Shown here: in pieces, positions 50,996 to 61,700 of the stretch
Layout: each line of letters starts with the position of its first letter
Numbering within the stretch: position 1 is the first letter of the stretch
Source of the DNA: Verrucomicrobiota bacterium
GTDB taxonomy: Bacteria > Verrucomicrobiota > Verrucomicrobiia > Limisphaerales > JADLHS01
Assembly: GCA_029573725.1 (NCBI GenBank)
Contig: JAKQDQ010000090.1
Location: forward strand, 62,001-126,000
Direction of reading: 5' to 3'
Length of the DNA: 64,000 nucleotides
Made by a program: the position numbers and the translations under genes
Notes under the pieces: model-generated
The model's database searches: none
What the model saw: the letters and a program-made list of their open reading frames with translations, nothing else
Told to the model about the DNA's origin: nothing

Positions 50996-51940
50996 CTAGC
51001 TGGTGCGCCCGCCGTTTGCATCAAACAATGAAGTCACCGACGAATTGTTATGGATTCGTTTGATGGCTTCGCCCAACAAACCCGCCACCGACAGGGTGGT
51101 GATTTTCACTCCCCGAATTGTCGGGCGCACGACTGTATCAGTTGTAATCAACTCGTCAATTGCCGATTTTCGTAATCTTTCAATGCCCGTATCCCCCAGA
51201 ATGGCGTGGGAAACACAGGCAATGATGCTTTTTGCCCCCTTCTTTTTAAGCAATTCTGCGCCCTTGGTCAGCGTGCCGGCGGTTTCCGTCAGGTCATCCA
51301 CCAACAACACATTTTTGCCCCGCACCTCGCCAATGAGCGTGGTGGAGTCCACCTCCGTCGCGCTTTTCCGGCGCTTGGCAATGATGGCCAGGGCCGCCGA
51401 GAAATGCTGGGAATAGGCATAGGCCATTTTTAATCCTCCCACATCCGGGCTCACCACAACCAGATCCTTGAGCCTCTTTTTGCGCAGATATTCGTAAATC
51501 ACCGGCGCGGCGTAGAGATGATCCACCGGAATGTCGAAAAAACCCTGGATTTGCTGCGCGTGCAAATCCACCGTGAGCACCCGATTGGCTCCCGCCGCCA
51601 CCAACAAGTTCGCAACCAGCTTGGCAGTGATCGGTACCCGCGGCTGGTCCTTGCGATCCTGGCGCGCATATCCATAAAACGGCAGCACCGCGGTAATCCG
51701 ATTCGCACTCGAACGCCGCAAGGCATCCATCATGATGAACAGTTCCATCAAATGATGGTTCGTCGGCGGGGAGGTCGGCTGGACGACGAACACGTCCTCG
51801 CCGCGCACGTTTTCCTTGATTTTAACGAAGGTTTCTCCGTCCGGAAACGGACGGACGTCGCATCTGCCGAGCTGGATGCCGATGTAATCGCAGATCGCCC
51901 GCGCCAGAGGCTCATTGGCCGTCCCACTGAAAACTTTCAC
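50996..51940 (-). CDS. prs: Ribose-phosphate pyrophosphokinase
   Basis: MKVFSGTANEPLARAICDYIGIQLG; DLHAQQIQGFFDIPVDHLYA; VLLVDDLTETAGTL. Confidence 0.96.
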   Translation of the reverse strand: MKVFSGTANEPLARAICDYIGIQLGRCDVRPFPDGETFVKIKENVRGEDVFVVQPTSPPTNHHLMELFIMMDALRRSSANRITAVLPFYGYARQDRKDQPRVPITAKLVANLLVAAGANRVLTVDLHAQQIQGFFDIPVDHLYAAPVIYEYLRKKRLKDLVVVSPDVGGLKMAYAYSQHFSAALAIIAKRRKSATEVDSTTLIGEVRGKNVLLVDDLTETAGTLTKGAELLKKKGAKSIIACVSHAILGDTGIERLRKSAIDELITTDTVVRPTIRGVKITTLSVAGLLGEAIKRIHNNSSVTSLFDANGGRTS

Positions 51941-51971
51941 AATTTCACCGATTCAGGCTGATGGTTTAAAT

Positions 51972-51994
51972 GAAAACCGCCCGGAGTCCGGGCG
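51972..51994 (-). terminator. Putative terminator downstream of mnmA
   Basis: Minus strand CGCCCGG-ACT-CCGGGCG followed by GTTTTCA. Confidence 0.6.
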
Positions 51995-52097
51995 CAAAGC
52001 GGAGGCACTCTAACAGCCACACCTGCTCACGCAAGGTGAATGTACCGCACCCGCAAAAAAAACATCCCGGGCGTCAGGGCGCGGCCGCCGTTCCGGC

Positions 52098-53201
52098 TCA
52101 CCGGCAAATCCACCCGCCGCCGACCACCAGGTCCTCCTGATAAAAAACGGCGGCCTGCCCGGGAGTGACCGCACGCTGCGGCACCGCCAGTTTCACGCGG
52201 GCCCGCCCCGCTTCCAGCGGCGTCACCGTGGCCGCCGCCCCCGGATGATTGTGGCGAATTTTGACCATGACGGCGCAGTCCGCGGCCGGGCGCTCCCACG
52301 GAATCCAGTTGCAATCGCGCACGGTAAATTCATCCCGCGCCAGGAGTGAGTCATCCCCGACCACCACCCGGTTGCGCGTGGCATCCAGTTCCACCACGTA
52401 CAATGGCTTGGGTGATGAAATGCCCAGCCCCTTGCGCTGGCCAATGGTGTAAAACGCCACTCCCTCATGCTGGCCAAGCACCCGGCCCTGAATATCCACA
52501 ATGTCGCCACGGGTTTTCGTCACCAGGTTGGCCTGTTGCAGAAATGCGCCGTAGTTGTTGTCCGGCACAAAGCAGATTTCCATGCTCTCCACCTTGTCCG
52601 CAGTTTTGAGATGGCAATGGCGCGCCACTTCGCGCGTGGCGGTCTTGGTCTTCTCCCCCAACGGAAACATCGCCCGTGCCAGCTGGTCCTGCCGCAACGA
52701 AAAGAGAAAGTAACTCTGGTCCTTGCCCAGGTCCCGCCCGCGCCGGAGCAGCATCCGCCCGCCCGCCGCACGTTCCACCCGGGCGAAATGGCCGGTGGCA
52801 ACATAGTCCGCGCCCAACTGGTTGGCGCGATCAATCAACCGCCCGAACTTGAGGTTCTGATTGCACATGACGCAGGGATTCGGGGTGCGGCCCGCCTTGT
52901 ATTCATCGGCGAAATACTGGATGACATGCTTTTGAAACTCTGCGGATTCATCAATCAGGTAGTAGGGAATGCCCAGCTGGTGGCAGACGGAGCGGGCATC
53001 GGTCACCGCCTGGGGACCGCAACACTTGTCCTCCGCCCGGTTCACACAATCCTGCGGCCAAAGCTTCAACGTGACGCCGATCACGTCATATCCCTGCTCC
53101 AACAAAAGCGCGGCCGTGGCCGAGGAATCCACGCCTCCGCTCATCCCGCAAATTACCCGCTGTTTCTTCGGTGCCACCACAGTGCGCCAGTATAGAAGCA
53201 A
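52098..53201 (-). CDS. mnmA: tRNA-specific 2-thiouridylase MnmA
   Basis: CGMSGGVDSSATAALLLEQGYDVIGVTLK; TPNPCVMCNQNLKFG; LGKDQSYFLFSL. Confidence 0.95.
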   Translation of the reverse strand: MLLYWRTVVAPKKQRVICGMSGGVDSSATAALLLEQGYDVIGVTLKLWPQDCVNRAEDKCCGPQAVTDARSVCHQLGIPYYLIDESAEFQKHVIQYFADEYKAGRTPNPCVMCNQNLKFGRLIDRANQLGADYVATGHFARVERAAGGRMLLRRGRDLGKDQSYFLFSLRQDQLARAMFPLGEKTKTATREVARHCHLKTADKVESMEICFVPDNNYGAFLQQANLVTKTRGDIVDIQGRVLGQHEGVAFYTIGQRKGLGISSPKPLYVVELDATRNRVVVGDDSLLARDEFTVRDCNWIPWERPAADCAVMVKIRHNHPGAAATVTPLEAGRARVKLAVPQRAVTPGQAAVFYQEDLVVGGGWICR

Positions 53202-53238
53202 TCACCCCCGTCGCAAGCACTCGCGCAGAGACGCGGTT

Positions 53239-54240
53239 TCAGCGGTTCACTTCGAGCATTTCCACACCGCTGGCGGTTTCCTGATAAATGATCGCCGCCA
53301 GACCGGGTTGTGACGCTATCAGTCTGCGGCCCGCGGCCATCCCCAAAATGCTCGCGGCCGTGTCAAAGGCGTCGCTCTGCGTCGCATGCGCGGCAATGAC
53401 AGAAACCTGGCAACGATTGGTCAGCCCCATCCCCGTGCGTGGATCCACAATGTGGGAATAACGAATGCCTCCGATGACGACAAACTGCTCCGTATCCCCG
53501 GCCGTGGAAACTGCGGCATTGGTCAGCACCAGGGTCCGGGCGGCGCCGGCACTTCGAAACGGCGTGCCTATGGAAACGCGCCAGCCCGCCTGCCCGGGCG
53601 GGGCGTCCCCCACCGCAATGTCGCCACTGGCGGCAATCAACGCCCGCGGAAGGCCGTGCTGTCGCAACACCGCCAGCGCGGCATCCGCCGCATAACCCTT
53701 GGCAATGCTGCCCAAATCCAACTGCATGTTGGTCGCCAGCAAGGTGACCGTCTGCTGCGCGGCGTCCAACCCGAGCTTCCGCCAGCCCACTGCCGCGTGC
53801 GCGCGCGCGAGCTGCTCGGCGGTGGGCAGGGTCTGGGTGCGCCGCGCCCGCCGCCAAAGGCGCACGAGGGGGCCCACCGTGGGGTCCAAGGCGCCATCGC
53901 TGAGTTCCGCCACGCGCCGCGCCTCCGCCAGCACGGCAAACAACTCCGGACTGACCGGCACCGGGCGCCCCGCCGGCTGCTGGCACAGCCGCATCAGTTC
54001 GCTCTCAGCATCGTAATCCGTCATCATTTCCTCGAGGGCTCCGACCCGGGCGAACGCGGCATCTGCCGCCTCCCGGGCGCGAAGCGCGTTCGTCGCATAA
54101 AGCGTGATGCTGAACAGCGTGCCCATCGCCGGATGCTGGAACTGGAAGCGTTCCAACCGGGGCGGGTTGCCGGCCGGACTCCCCGACAACCCGCCGGCTA
54201 ACAGCAGAACGGCCATGGTGGCGAGACAAAGCGTCTTCAT
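53239..54240 (-). CDS. apbE: FAD:protein FMN transferase (ApbE family)
   Basis: FQHPAMGTLFSITLYA; DLGSIAKGYAADAAL; ASGDIAVG; YSHIVDPRTGMGL. Confidence 0.92.
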   Translation of the reverse strand: MKTLCLATMAVLLLAGGLSGSPAGNPPRLERFQFQHPAMGTLFSITLYATNALRAREAADAAFARVGALEEMMTDYDAESELMRLCQQPAGRPVPVSPELFAVLAEARRVAELSDGALDPTVGPLVRLWRRARRTQTLPTAEQLARAHAAVGWRKLGLDAAQQTVTLLATNMQLDLGSIAKGYAADAALAVLRQHGLPRALIAASGDIAVGDAPPGQAGWRVSIGTPFRSAGAARTLVLTNAAVSTAGDTEQFVVIGGIRYSHIVDPRTGMGLTNRCQVSVIAAHATQSDAFDTAASILGMAAGRRLIASQPGLAAIIYQETASGVEMLEVNR

Positions 54241-54602
54241 GCCCCACCTCGGTAAACGGCGCGGGCCGTACACGTCTCCGCCACCACCACTTCGGTAAGC
54301 AACGGCAACCGGCGCTTTAACCGCCGCCAGATCCAGGCCGCCAGTACTTCGCTGGTGGGATTTTCCAATCCGGGAATTTCATTCAGATAGTAATGGTCCA
54401 GTTTTTTCCAGATCGGTTTGAACGCCGCCGAAATATCCGCATAATCCATCAGCCAGCCGAGGCGTGGATCACACTCGCCCGCCACCACGATTTCGACGCG
54501 GAAACTGTGGCCGTGTAAACGCCGGCACTTGTGCGCCTTCGGCAACCACGGCAGTTGATGCGCGGCTTCAAACTGAAAAGTTTTTCGCAACTCGATTTTC
54601 AT
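54237..54602 (-). CDS. queD: 6-carboxytetrahydropterin synthase/6-pyruvoyl-tetrahydropterin synthase family (QueD-like)
   Basis: FEAAHQLPWLPKAHKCRRLHGHSFRVEI, LDHYYLNEIPGLENPTSEVLAAWIW. Confidence 0.9.
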   Translation of the reverse strand: MKIELRKTFQFEAAHQLPWLPKAHKCRRLHGHSFRVEIVVAGECDPRLGWLMDYADISAAFKPIWKKLDHYYLNEIPGLENPTSEVLAAWIWRRLKRRLPLLTEVVVAETCTARAVYRGGA

Positions 54603-55960
54603 GATTCGCAATCCGTCCACGTGACCAGGTCGGCCAATGCCGGGCGACCATCCTGCCGCCAGGTCAGCGGTGGCCGTTGCATTTGCCCCAGCGGACAAAT
54701 CCGGCTCGCTCCCCAGCGCCCCAGTTGTCTGGCCACTCCGGCCCATTGGGACCGGGGCACCGCCAGGCCGACGGTGGAAACCTGACGCCGGTGCGCGTCG
54801 GCCACCTGCAAGACTTCCGTCACCCCGCTGACCGGCCGGATGTGGATGAACCGGTGCAGACAGGAAACCGGGAACGGCGACTCCGCTTCACACACCACCG
54901 TCCAGGCGGTGGAGTCCGGGCTCTGCCACACGTGCGTCGCCTCCCCCTGCGCCGACCGCATTTGATAAATCTGCCGGCGCGTGGCGATGATCGCCGCCGT
55001 CGCGGTCGGCACCCCGCCGCGGGGTGCCGTCCGCTCACAACGCTCCAATTCCCCGGCAAGTTTTGCGGCAAACTGCTCCGGTGCAAGAGCCCCGCCGTTT
55101 TGCACAAAAAAAACATGTGGTGACAAGCATCCCAGTTGATCCCACGCCGTCACATCGTCGGCCGCCGCGCGCACCAGGTGGTCCACCTCCGCCAGGTTGA
55201 GCAAATCCCTGGCAACGTAACCGAAACTCAAACGATGGCCATGCCCCAAAAAACGGATGGGGTGCGGCAGTTCGCGCTGGATCTTCACCAACGTCTCGTC
55301 GCGGCCCGTCGCCGTGACGCAGTCGGCCACCGCCCACAATACCTGTTCCAATTCGGTCGCTCCGCCGGGCCATTCGACCACTTCGAGGCACGCCGCAAGC
55401 TTCGGGTCCACCCGGTACAGGGAATGGGCAAACAACCGTGGCAGCAACGTCGTGCCCCGGCCGCATTTCACCACCTGCGCCGAGCGCACGAGCAATCCAA
55501 AAATCATGCTGGTCAGGGTCGGATTCGGGATGTTCCCGGCGGCAATGTGAACCAGCAGTCCCGGCCCCGTCGCCAACGCCGTTTTCCCGCTGGCGCGTTC
55601 CACCCGGCTGGCCACCAGTTCATCCAGGCGTTGCACCTCGCTGAATTCCTGTTCCAGCAACCGCTCAAAATTTTCCCGCGTCAGCTGCCGGAAAAATTCA
55701 TCCAGCCCGCGCGCCAGAGTGGGCCGGCTGAATCCCAGTTCCACCGGCCCCACGTCCAGGGCGAGCTGCCGCAGTTCCCCCTCCGGTTGCAGCCAGCCTG
55801 CCGCCACCTCCACCAGCGCGCCGATGATGTCATCGGTCGTCCGCGTGACCAGGTAATGGCGGCGATTGTGTTTGAGCGCCGCACACGTTTCCGCCAGCAA
55901 CTTGGGTGTCAGCGTCGCTTCGGCGGGCAAATCGGCCAGAAAGTAATGCGGCAGGCTCAT
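54599..55960 (-). CDS. LuxC-like acyl-CoA reductase
   Basis: HIAAGNIPNPTLTSMIFGLLVRSAQVVKCGRGTTLLPRLFAHSL; DQLGCLSPHVFFV. Confidence 0.85.
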   Translation of the reverse strand: MSLPHYFLADLPAEATLTPKLLAETCAALKHNRRHYLVTRTTDDIIGALVEVAAGWLQPEGELRQLALDVGPVELGFSRPTLARGLDEFFRQLTRENFERLLEQEFSEVQRLDELVASRVERASGKTALATGPGLLVHIAAGNIPNPTLTSMIFGLLVRSAQVVKCGRGTTLLPRLFAHSLYRVDPKLAACLEVVEWPGGATELEQVLWAVADCVTATGRDETLVKIQRELPHPIRFLGHGHRLSFGYVARDLLNLAEVDHLVRAAADDVTAWDQLGCLSPHVFFVQNGGALAPEQFAAKLAGELERCERTAPRGGVPTATAAIIATRRQIYQMRSAQGEATHVWQSPDSTAWTVVCEAESPFPVSCLHRFIHIRPVSGVTEVLQVADAHRRQVSTVGLAVPRSQWAGVARQLGRWGASRICPLGQMQRPPLTWRQDGRPALADLVTWTDCES

Positions 55961-57111
55961 GCGGGCATCAAGGAACAACCACGCGGTTCCGCCGCGCCGG
56001 CCCGTCCCAGCAAGGCAAATCCCGTCGATCTGCGCACCGCCAGATCTTCCGTTTGAATGGCCAGGACGGAAAACACATTGGCCAGATCATAAATCCGCAA
56101 CAACCCGGTTCCGCCCACTTCCACTTCCCGCCCGGTTTCGGGGGAAATCACCCGCGCCCGGGCCCAGTTCGGAAATTGGAAGTGGCGGAATTCCGCCGCG
56201 TTGCCTTCGCGCCGGCGGCCGGTCAAATCATACGCCTGTGAACTTAATTCGCTCATCCCATATTCACACACGATATTGGCGACGGGCACGCCCAACCAGG
56301 CGGTGATGAGCTGATACAACCCGGCTTTCGGCAGGGCGCGCGAACGTCCTTTGTAACCGCCTGTCTCCAGCACGAACGAGCCCACGGGCAGGCGGAGCCG
56401 GCAATCCCGGCGCGCCAGCTCGTCCAGCAATTGAACAAACGAAAACGCCGTCCCCAGCACCAGCCACGGCTGCGACTGCCGGTCCGGGGCGGATGCGGTT
56501 GACGGCGGCCCGTCACCCGTCACCCGGAGCAGGAGGCGCTCGAAGTCCAGTTCCCACGCGCCGGCCGCATTAACGCGCCCCACGAAGGCGCCGTCCCCCG
56601 CCCCCAGCTGTTGCCGCACAAAATCGAACATGTGCACCAAGGAGGAGTGCGGCGCCTGCCCGGCTGGTGGCGTCAGAATCAGACAGCGGTCGGCGACAAA
56701 GCCGTCGGGCACATGGTGCCGCCACCACGCCCATAAGGAGGTCTCGTAAAGTGCCAGCGAGTCCGCGCCGTGAAAATGGCGGCTCGGACGTTGACCGGTC
56801 GTGCCGCTGGACTCAAACACCCGCGTCCGCTCGGCCGGGGCGAGACAGGTCAAATCCCATTCCTTGAACGCGGCGGCGGGGACCGCCGGAATCTGCGTCC
56901 AATGCGTGACTGATTCCGGACGCGTCCCTTGCGCGTCGCACCAGCGCCGGTACGGGACGTTGCATCGGAACTGCAACTGAAACAATGCCACCGCAAGGGC
57001 GTTGAAATCCGAGTCCCGCGATCCCGGCCCGGAATCAGCACAACAGCCAGCCGGACAATGCTGGATGAAACCATGCACGCGCCGGGCAAAACTGGAAAGC
57101 TCCGTGGTCAT
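55957..57111 (-). CDS. LuxE-like acyl-protein synthetase/acyl-activating enzyme
   Basis: From MTTELSSFARRVHGF; VFESSGTTGQRPSRHFHG; VLETGGYKGRSRALPKAGLYQLITAWLGVPVANIVCEYGMSELSSQAYD. Confidence 0.85.
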   Translation of the reverse strand: MTTELSSFARRVHGFIQHCPAGCCADSGPGSRDSDFNALAVALFQLQFRCNVPYRRWCDAQGTRPESVTHWTQIPAVPAAAFKEWDLTCLAPAERTRVFESSGTTGQRPSRHFHGADSLALYETSLWAWWRHHVPDGFVADRCLILTPPAGQAPHSSLVHMFDFVRQQLGAGDGAFVGRVNAAGAWELDFERLLLRVTGDGPPSTASAPDRQSQPWLVLGTAFSFVQLLDELARRDCRLRLPVGSFVLETGGYKGRSRALPKAGLYQLITAWLGVPVANIVCEYGMSELSSQAYDLTGRRREGNAAEFRHFQFPNWARARVISPETGREVEVGGTGLLRIYDLANVFSVLAIQTEDLAVRRSTGFALLGRAGAAEPRGCSLMPA

Positions 57112-57257
57112 TGCGGTTTTTATTGGCCGGCTGGTTTTCCGCCACAGCCTGGACCGGCAATCTGGCAAAATAAACCGGCCGCGACAACTTCTTTGTCGTC
57201 CGCTGCCGTTCCGGGTGGCGACCGGAGGTTGCCAGCCGGATGGATTTCTCATAGACC

Positions 57258-58742
57258 TTGGTCATGAGTTGCAGGCACACCGTCCGAAATCTGTGTTGGC
57301 TTCCCCTGTTGTGGCTCGGAGTCCGCCTTTGCGCCGGCCCGACCAATTGTGTCGTAGAACCCCGGGACACCGGCGCCGCGCTCGTCAATCCCGGCATGGG
57401 CTGGACCTTCCACTTTTTCTCGAATTTACTGGAAAATTACGGATCAAAACTGGCTCCCAGCGACACGTTGGACGATTGGCCGGGCCTGTCGGTGGTGTAC
57501 CTGCGTGTGCCGTGGGGATTCCTCGAACCCGAGGAAGGCAAGTTCAACTGGTCGCTGCTCGACACTCCGGCGCAACGCTGGATCGCCAAAGGCAAACGCA
57601 TCGCCCTCCGGATCACCACTTCCGAAAACTGGATGCGTTACGCGACGCCCGCATGGGTGAAGGCCGCCGGCGCAAAGGGGGTTGCCTATCAGTTCGGTCA
57701 GGGACCGAAAGCGGACGGAGCGCAGTGGGACCCGGACTTTCTCGATCCCATCTACCTGCAAAAGCTGGAGCATTTCCTCGCCGCCCTGGCGCAACGCTAT
57801 GATGGCAACCCCAACGTGGCCTTCATTGACATTGGCACGTTCGGACTTTGGGGCGAAGCGCACACGCTGATGAGCAGCCAGTTGTCGGACGCCCAAACGC
57901 TGGCGGCAGTGAAACGGCACATTGATCTGCACGTGAAATATTTCCGTCACACCCTGCTCTGCCTCAGCGACGATGCCGCCGGTCACGATCGGCCCGGCCG
58001 CGATTTCCCCATCATGGATTACGCCCGCGTCCGCGGCGTCACCCTGCGCGACGACAGCATCCTGGTGCAACCGCCGCCACGCTCGTGGTATCACGCGGAA
58101 ATGGCCGCGGCCTTCTGGCCCACGCTCCCGGTCATTCTGGAGCACGAACATTATGGCAGCTCAAAACTGCGCAACGCGTGGGGTGATGGTTCACTGTTGC
58201 TGAAGGCGGTGGAGGATTATCATGCCAGTTACCTCTCGATCCACTGGTGGCCGCGCGAAGAACTGAACGAAAACCGCGAACTCATCCAGCGCATCAACCG
58301 CCGGCTCGGTTATCGTTTGCAACTGCGCGAAATTTCCTGGCCCGCTGAAGTCGCGCTCGGAACGCCTTTCACCGTCACCACCAAATGGGCCAACGCCGGA
58401 GTCGCCCCCTGCTACGGCGGCGGATTCTGGGCGCTCACCTTGAAGGATGACAACGGCGGGATGGTTTCCGTCCATGTGGCCGGAGATTTTGACGTAAGGC
58501 AGCTTGAACCGGGACCGCCAGGGAGGATTCCCGTCACGGACCATGCCGCCGAATACGTCATCGGGCGCGAATACGTGGATCCGTTCGGCAAATTCGCCCC
58601 CGCAACGCAACCGGGCACTTACACGGTCTTCGTCTCCGTGGGGCAGCGCGACGGCACTCCCACCCTTGCCCTGCCGTTGCCGGCGGATGACGGACAGCAT
58701 CGCTACCGGATGGGACGGATGACCGTGACGGAACGCCGGTAA
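57258..58742 (+). CDS. Secreted DUF4832-type glycoside-hydrolase-like protein
   Basis: NPGMGWTFHFFSN, YLRVPWGFLEPEEGKFNWSLLD, FIDIGTFGLWGEAHT, C-terminal beta domain GTYTVFVSVGQRDGTPTLALPL. Confidence 0.75.
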   Translation: MVMSCRHTVRNLCWLPLLWLGVRLCAGPTNCVVEPRDTGAALVNPGMGWTFHFFSNLLENYGSKLAPSDTLDDWPGLSVVYLRVPWGFLEPEEGKFNWSLLDTPAQRWIAKGKRIALRITTSENWMRYATPAWVKAAGAKGVAYQFGQGPKADGAQWDPDFLDPIYLQKLEHFLAALAQRYDGNPNVAFIDIGTFGLWGEAHTLMSSQLSDAQTLAAVKRHIDLHVKYFRHTLLCLSDDAAGHDRPGRDFPIMDYARVRGVTLRDDSILVQPPPRSWYHAEMAAAFWPTLPVILEHEHYGSSKLRNAWGDGSLLLKAVEDYHASYLSIHWWPREELNENRELIQRINRRLGYRLQLREISWPAEVALGTPFTVTTKWANAGVAPCYGGGFWALTLKDDNGGMVSVHVAGDFDVRQLEPGPPGRIPVTDHAAEYVIGREYVDPFGKFAPATQPGTYTVFVSVGQRDGTPTLALPLPADDGQHRYRMGRMTVTERR

Positions 58743-58766
58743 TTTTACCGTCGTCGTCCGCGCTCC

Positions 58767-61700
58767 TCAGCGGCGCGGCAATTCGTTGAAGTGAACGAAC
58801 ACACCTTTTTTGTTGGCGACCACCACATCCGGACGCCCATCCGCGTTCAGGTCGGCGACGGTGACCTGCGTGCCAACGCCGGAATCATCGTCAATCAGGT
58901 GCGGGATGAATTGAGCCGGGCCGTTGGCGGCGCGGCGCAGTTCAAACCAGCACACAATCGCGGGCGCATCCGGCTCCTTGTCTCCCGTTGGTCCGTGCGC
59001 CCAGAATCGTTTGCCGGTGACGAAATCCATCAGCCCATCGCCGTTCATGTCCGCCAACACCATCGAATGAGGTTGACTGAACCGGAATTGATTTGATGTC
59101 ACGTCGGGCTGAGGCGAAAGAATTTCATGCCGTTGCCAGGTGATGTTTCCGCCGGCGTCACGCTGTTGCTGCCACCAAAGCAAACCGTACAGGTGACAGT
59201 GCCAGGAACAAATCACATCGTTCAACCCATCCCCATCCACGTCAGTGACCAGCATGTGCGACGCCGCCTCGGCAAACTGGTGCGGATGAAAACGCCAGGG
59301 CGTCGCCGCGGCGGCGTCCGCCGGCTGCTCCCACCAGCCCGCAGCTTCGAGCAGATCCATGCGCCCATCGCCATTCAAGTCGCCCGCCCCAATCCCGTGA
59401 GTGAACCGCTGGTAGCGCTCGTGCTTCGGGGAAACAGCGTGAAATGTCCACGGCGCCTCCGGCTTCCCGAGCGGGTATGCCGCGTAACCGATGTAACCGT
59501 CGTTGTTGAAAATCAAATCCGGCCGCCCGTCGCCGTTCATGTCAACCAGGCTCGGGGACTCGTTGCCCACCATCGGATAATAAAGCCGTTGCGGCCAGAA
59601 TCCCGCCGTCGGGCCCGGATTCTCGTACCAATGCCCCGCCTTGCCGGGATAGGGAACGCAGAGGATGTCCGCCCGCCCATCACCATTGAAATCGCCGGTA
59701 TAAGTCAAAAAATTGTCGGAGTAATCGTGGGGATCAAACACCTTCGCCGGCCGGTACTCATGGCGTTCGGTGAAATCCGGTCCCGCATACCAAAACGGTC
59801 CAGCCACAATATCCAACTGGCCATCCTGATTGAAATCGGCGCACGCCGCACCTTCCGCGTAAAACTGGTCGGATAATTGCAACCGCCGAAACGGGTCCCG
59901 CACCGGCAGCGCCGCCGGCCGCACCACCGGGACGACTGCCGCCACCGCCGCCCCGCCCTGGGCCTGGACACTGAGCCCGGGAATCGGCTGGCCGTCCGTC
60001 CCCACAATCCGTGCGGACGCCATCCATCCGCCTGCGCCTTGCGTAATTTTCAGCAACAGTTCGTTCACCCCTGTTTTGAGTGTAACCGGCACCACGTCCT
60101 GATCCACCACCCAGCCGCGATCCACGTTCTGGCTGTGAACCACCGTGCCATTAAGCCACGCCTTCACGCCATCATCGCTGCCCAGCAACAACACGGCCGC
60201 GTGATCGGCGGGAGACTGAAGCTCAGCCTTGAGATACGCCACGCAATCCGTTTGCTGTGGAAACACCAGCGCCAGATTGGCTTGATCGGCGCGCGGCAGG
60301 GCCTTCCAGTCCGCGGCCGCTTCCGGCGTTTCCGGCCCGAATGCAATGTCAAAAATTGCCGTGGCGCCGCTGACCCCGGCGACGCGGAACGGACCACACA
60401 CCAGCCAGTCTTGAATGAAAGGCGCGTTGCCAGCGGGGGGCGCGCGCAGCGCCCAGGCGCGTTTGAGCACCGCCGCGGCGGGATGGTGCAACAACAATTG
60501 ATCCGCCGCCGCCGCCGCCAGTTGCGGCCGGGTGACCGCGAGTTTCTCCGCGATGGCGATCGCCGCCAGACCGGCTTCATTGGCCAGGTCCGGATGCGAC
60601 ACAACCTGCAGCACAATTTTCAAGGCGGCCGGAGAAGGAATTTCTCCCAGTTGGGCAAGCACCTGCCGCTGCTCCTCCGGACGCTGGGCAAGCGCCAGCG
60701 CCTGGCACAACAAGTCAAAGCGCCGGTCCGGATCCCGTTCTTGTTCGGTCACGGCAATCCCGCCGCTTAACGCCACCAGCCGTTGCGTCGGGTCCACCCC
60801 CGTTTTCGCCAGATCAAATAATATCGGGGCGGCCGTCGCCTGCGGCCATTGGGATAACGCGCGGATGCCGGCGCGGGCCAGCACCGCGTCCGGAGAACGG
60901 CCGGCTGCCTCCACCGCCGCCAATGCCTCCGGCGTCGCCAATTCGACCAGCAACGGCAACAAGCCGGCACGCTGCGCAACGGACAGTTCTTCCAGACGGC
61001 CCGCCACCTGACGCGTAACCGACTCGCGATCCGGAGCGGTCTGACAGATTGCCAACAGCGCTGGCATCACCAAACGGTGCTCCGCGGCGGATTTGGCGCG
61101 AACGGCCAGCTCGAGCAGCGGGGCAAAAGTCTCCGGAACGGCCAGTTGCCGCAAAGCCTCCAGTGCCGCGCCGCGCACGGCGGGCTCCCCGTCTCCTCCG
61201 GCGTGGCGCAACAACAGCCGGGAGGCTGCCCGGTCGCCGCGTTCGCCCAACGCGCGCAGCAGCGCCGCTTTGACCGGTGGCGACCCCTCCTCGATCTGCC
61301 GCTGGATCGCCGCCTCCACTCCCGCCCCATGCAGCTGCGCCAGCGCCCCGCGCGCGGCGAGCTGCTCGGCGGGCTGCGGGGACTCTGTGGCCCGGGCCAA
61401 TTCCGGCAACAATGAAATGTCACTGGTTTGCGCCAGCGCCTCCCAGGCCGCCAGACGCACATTGAGCTCCCGACTGTGCGCCGCAGCATGGATCAGCGCG
61501 GACGCCTCTGTGCCCGACTGCACCCCCGCCTCCACCAAGGCCGCCTGCGCTGCGGCCGGCAGCCGGTCCCATTGCCGCCAGACCGCATCAATCACCGCCG
61601 GGTCCGGCATCTCGCGCAAAAGTTGCAAGGCGACCGCATGGGTCAAGCCGTTCTTGTCCAACAAGGATTCGCTGACCAGCTCCACGCGCCGGCCGGGTTG

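Noticed and set aside
54599-57111. Bioluminescence (lux) operon
   Set aside because: Only LuxC- and LuxE-like genes are present; no luxAB or luxD, so luminescence is not supported.
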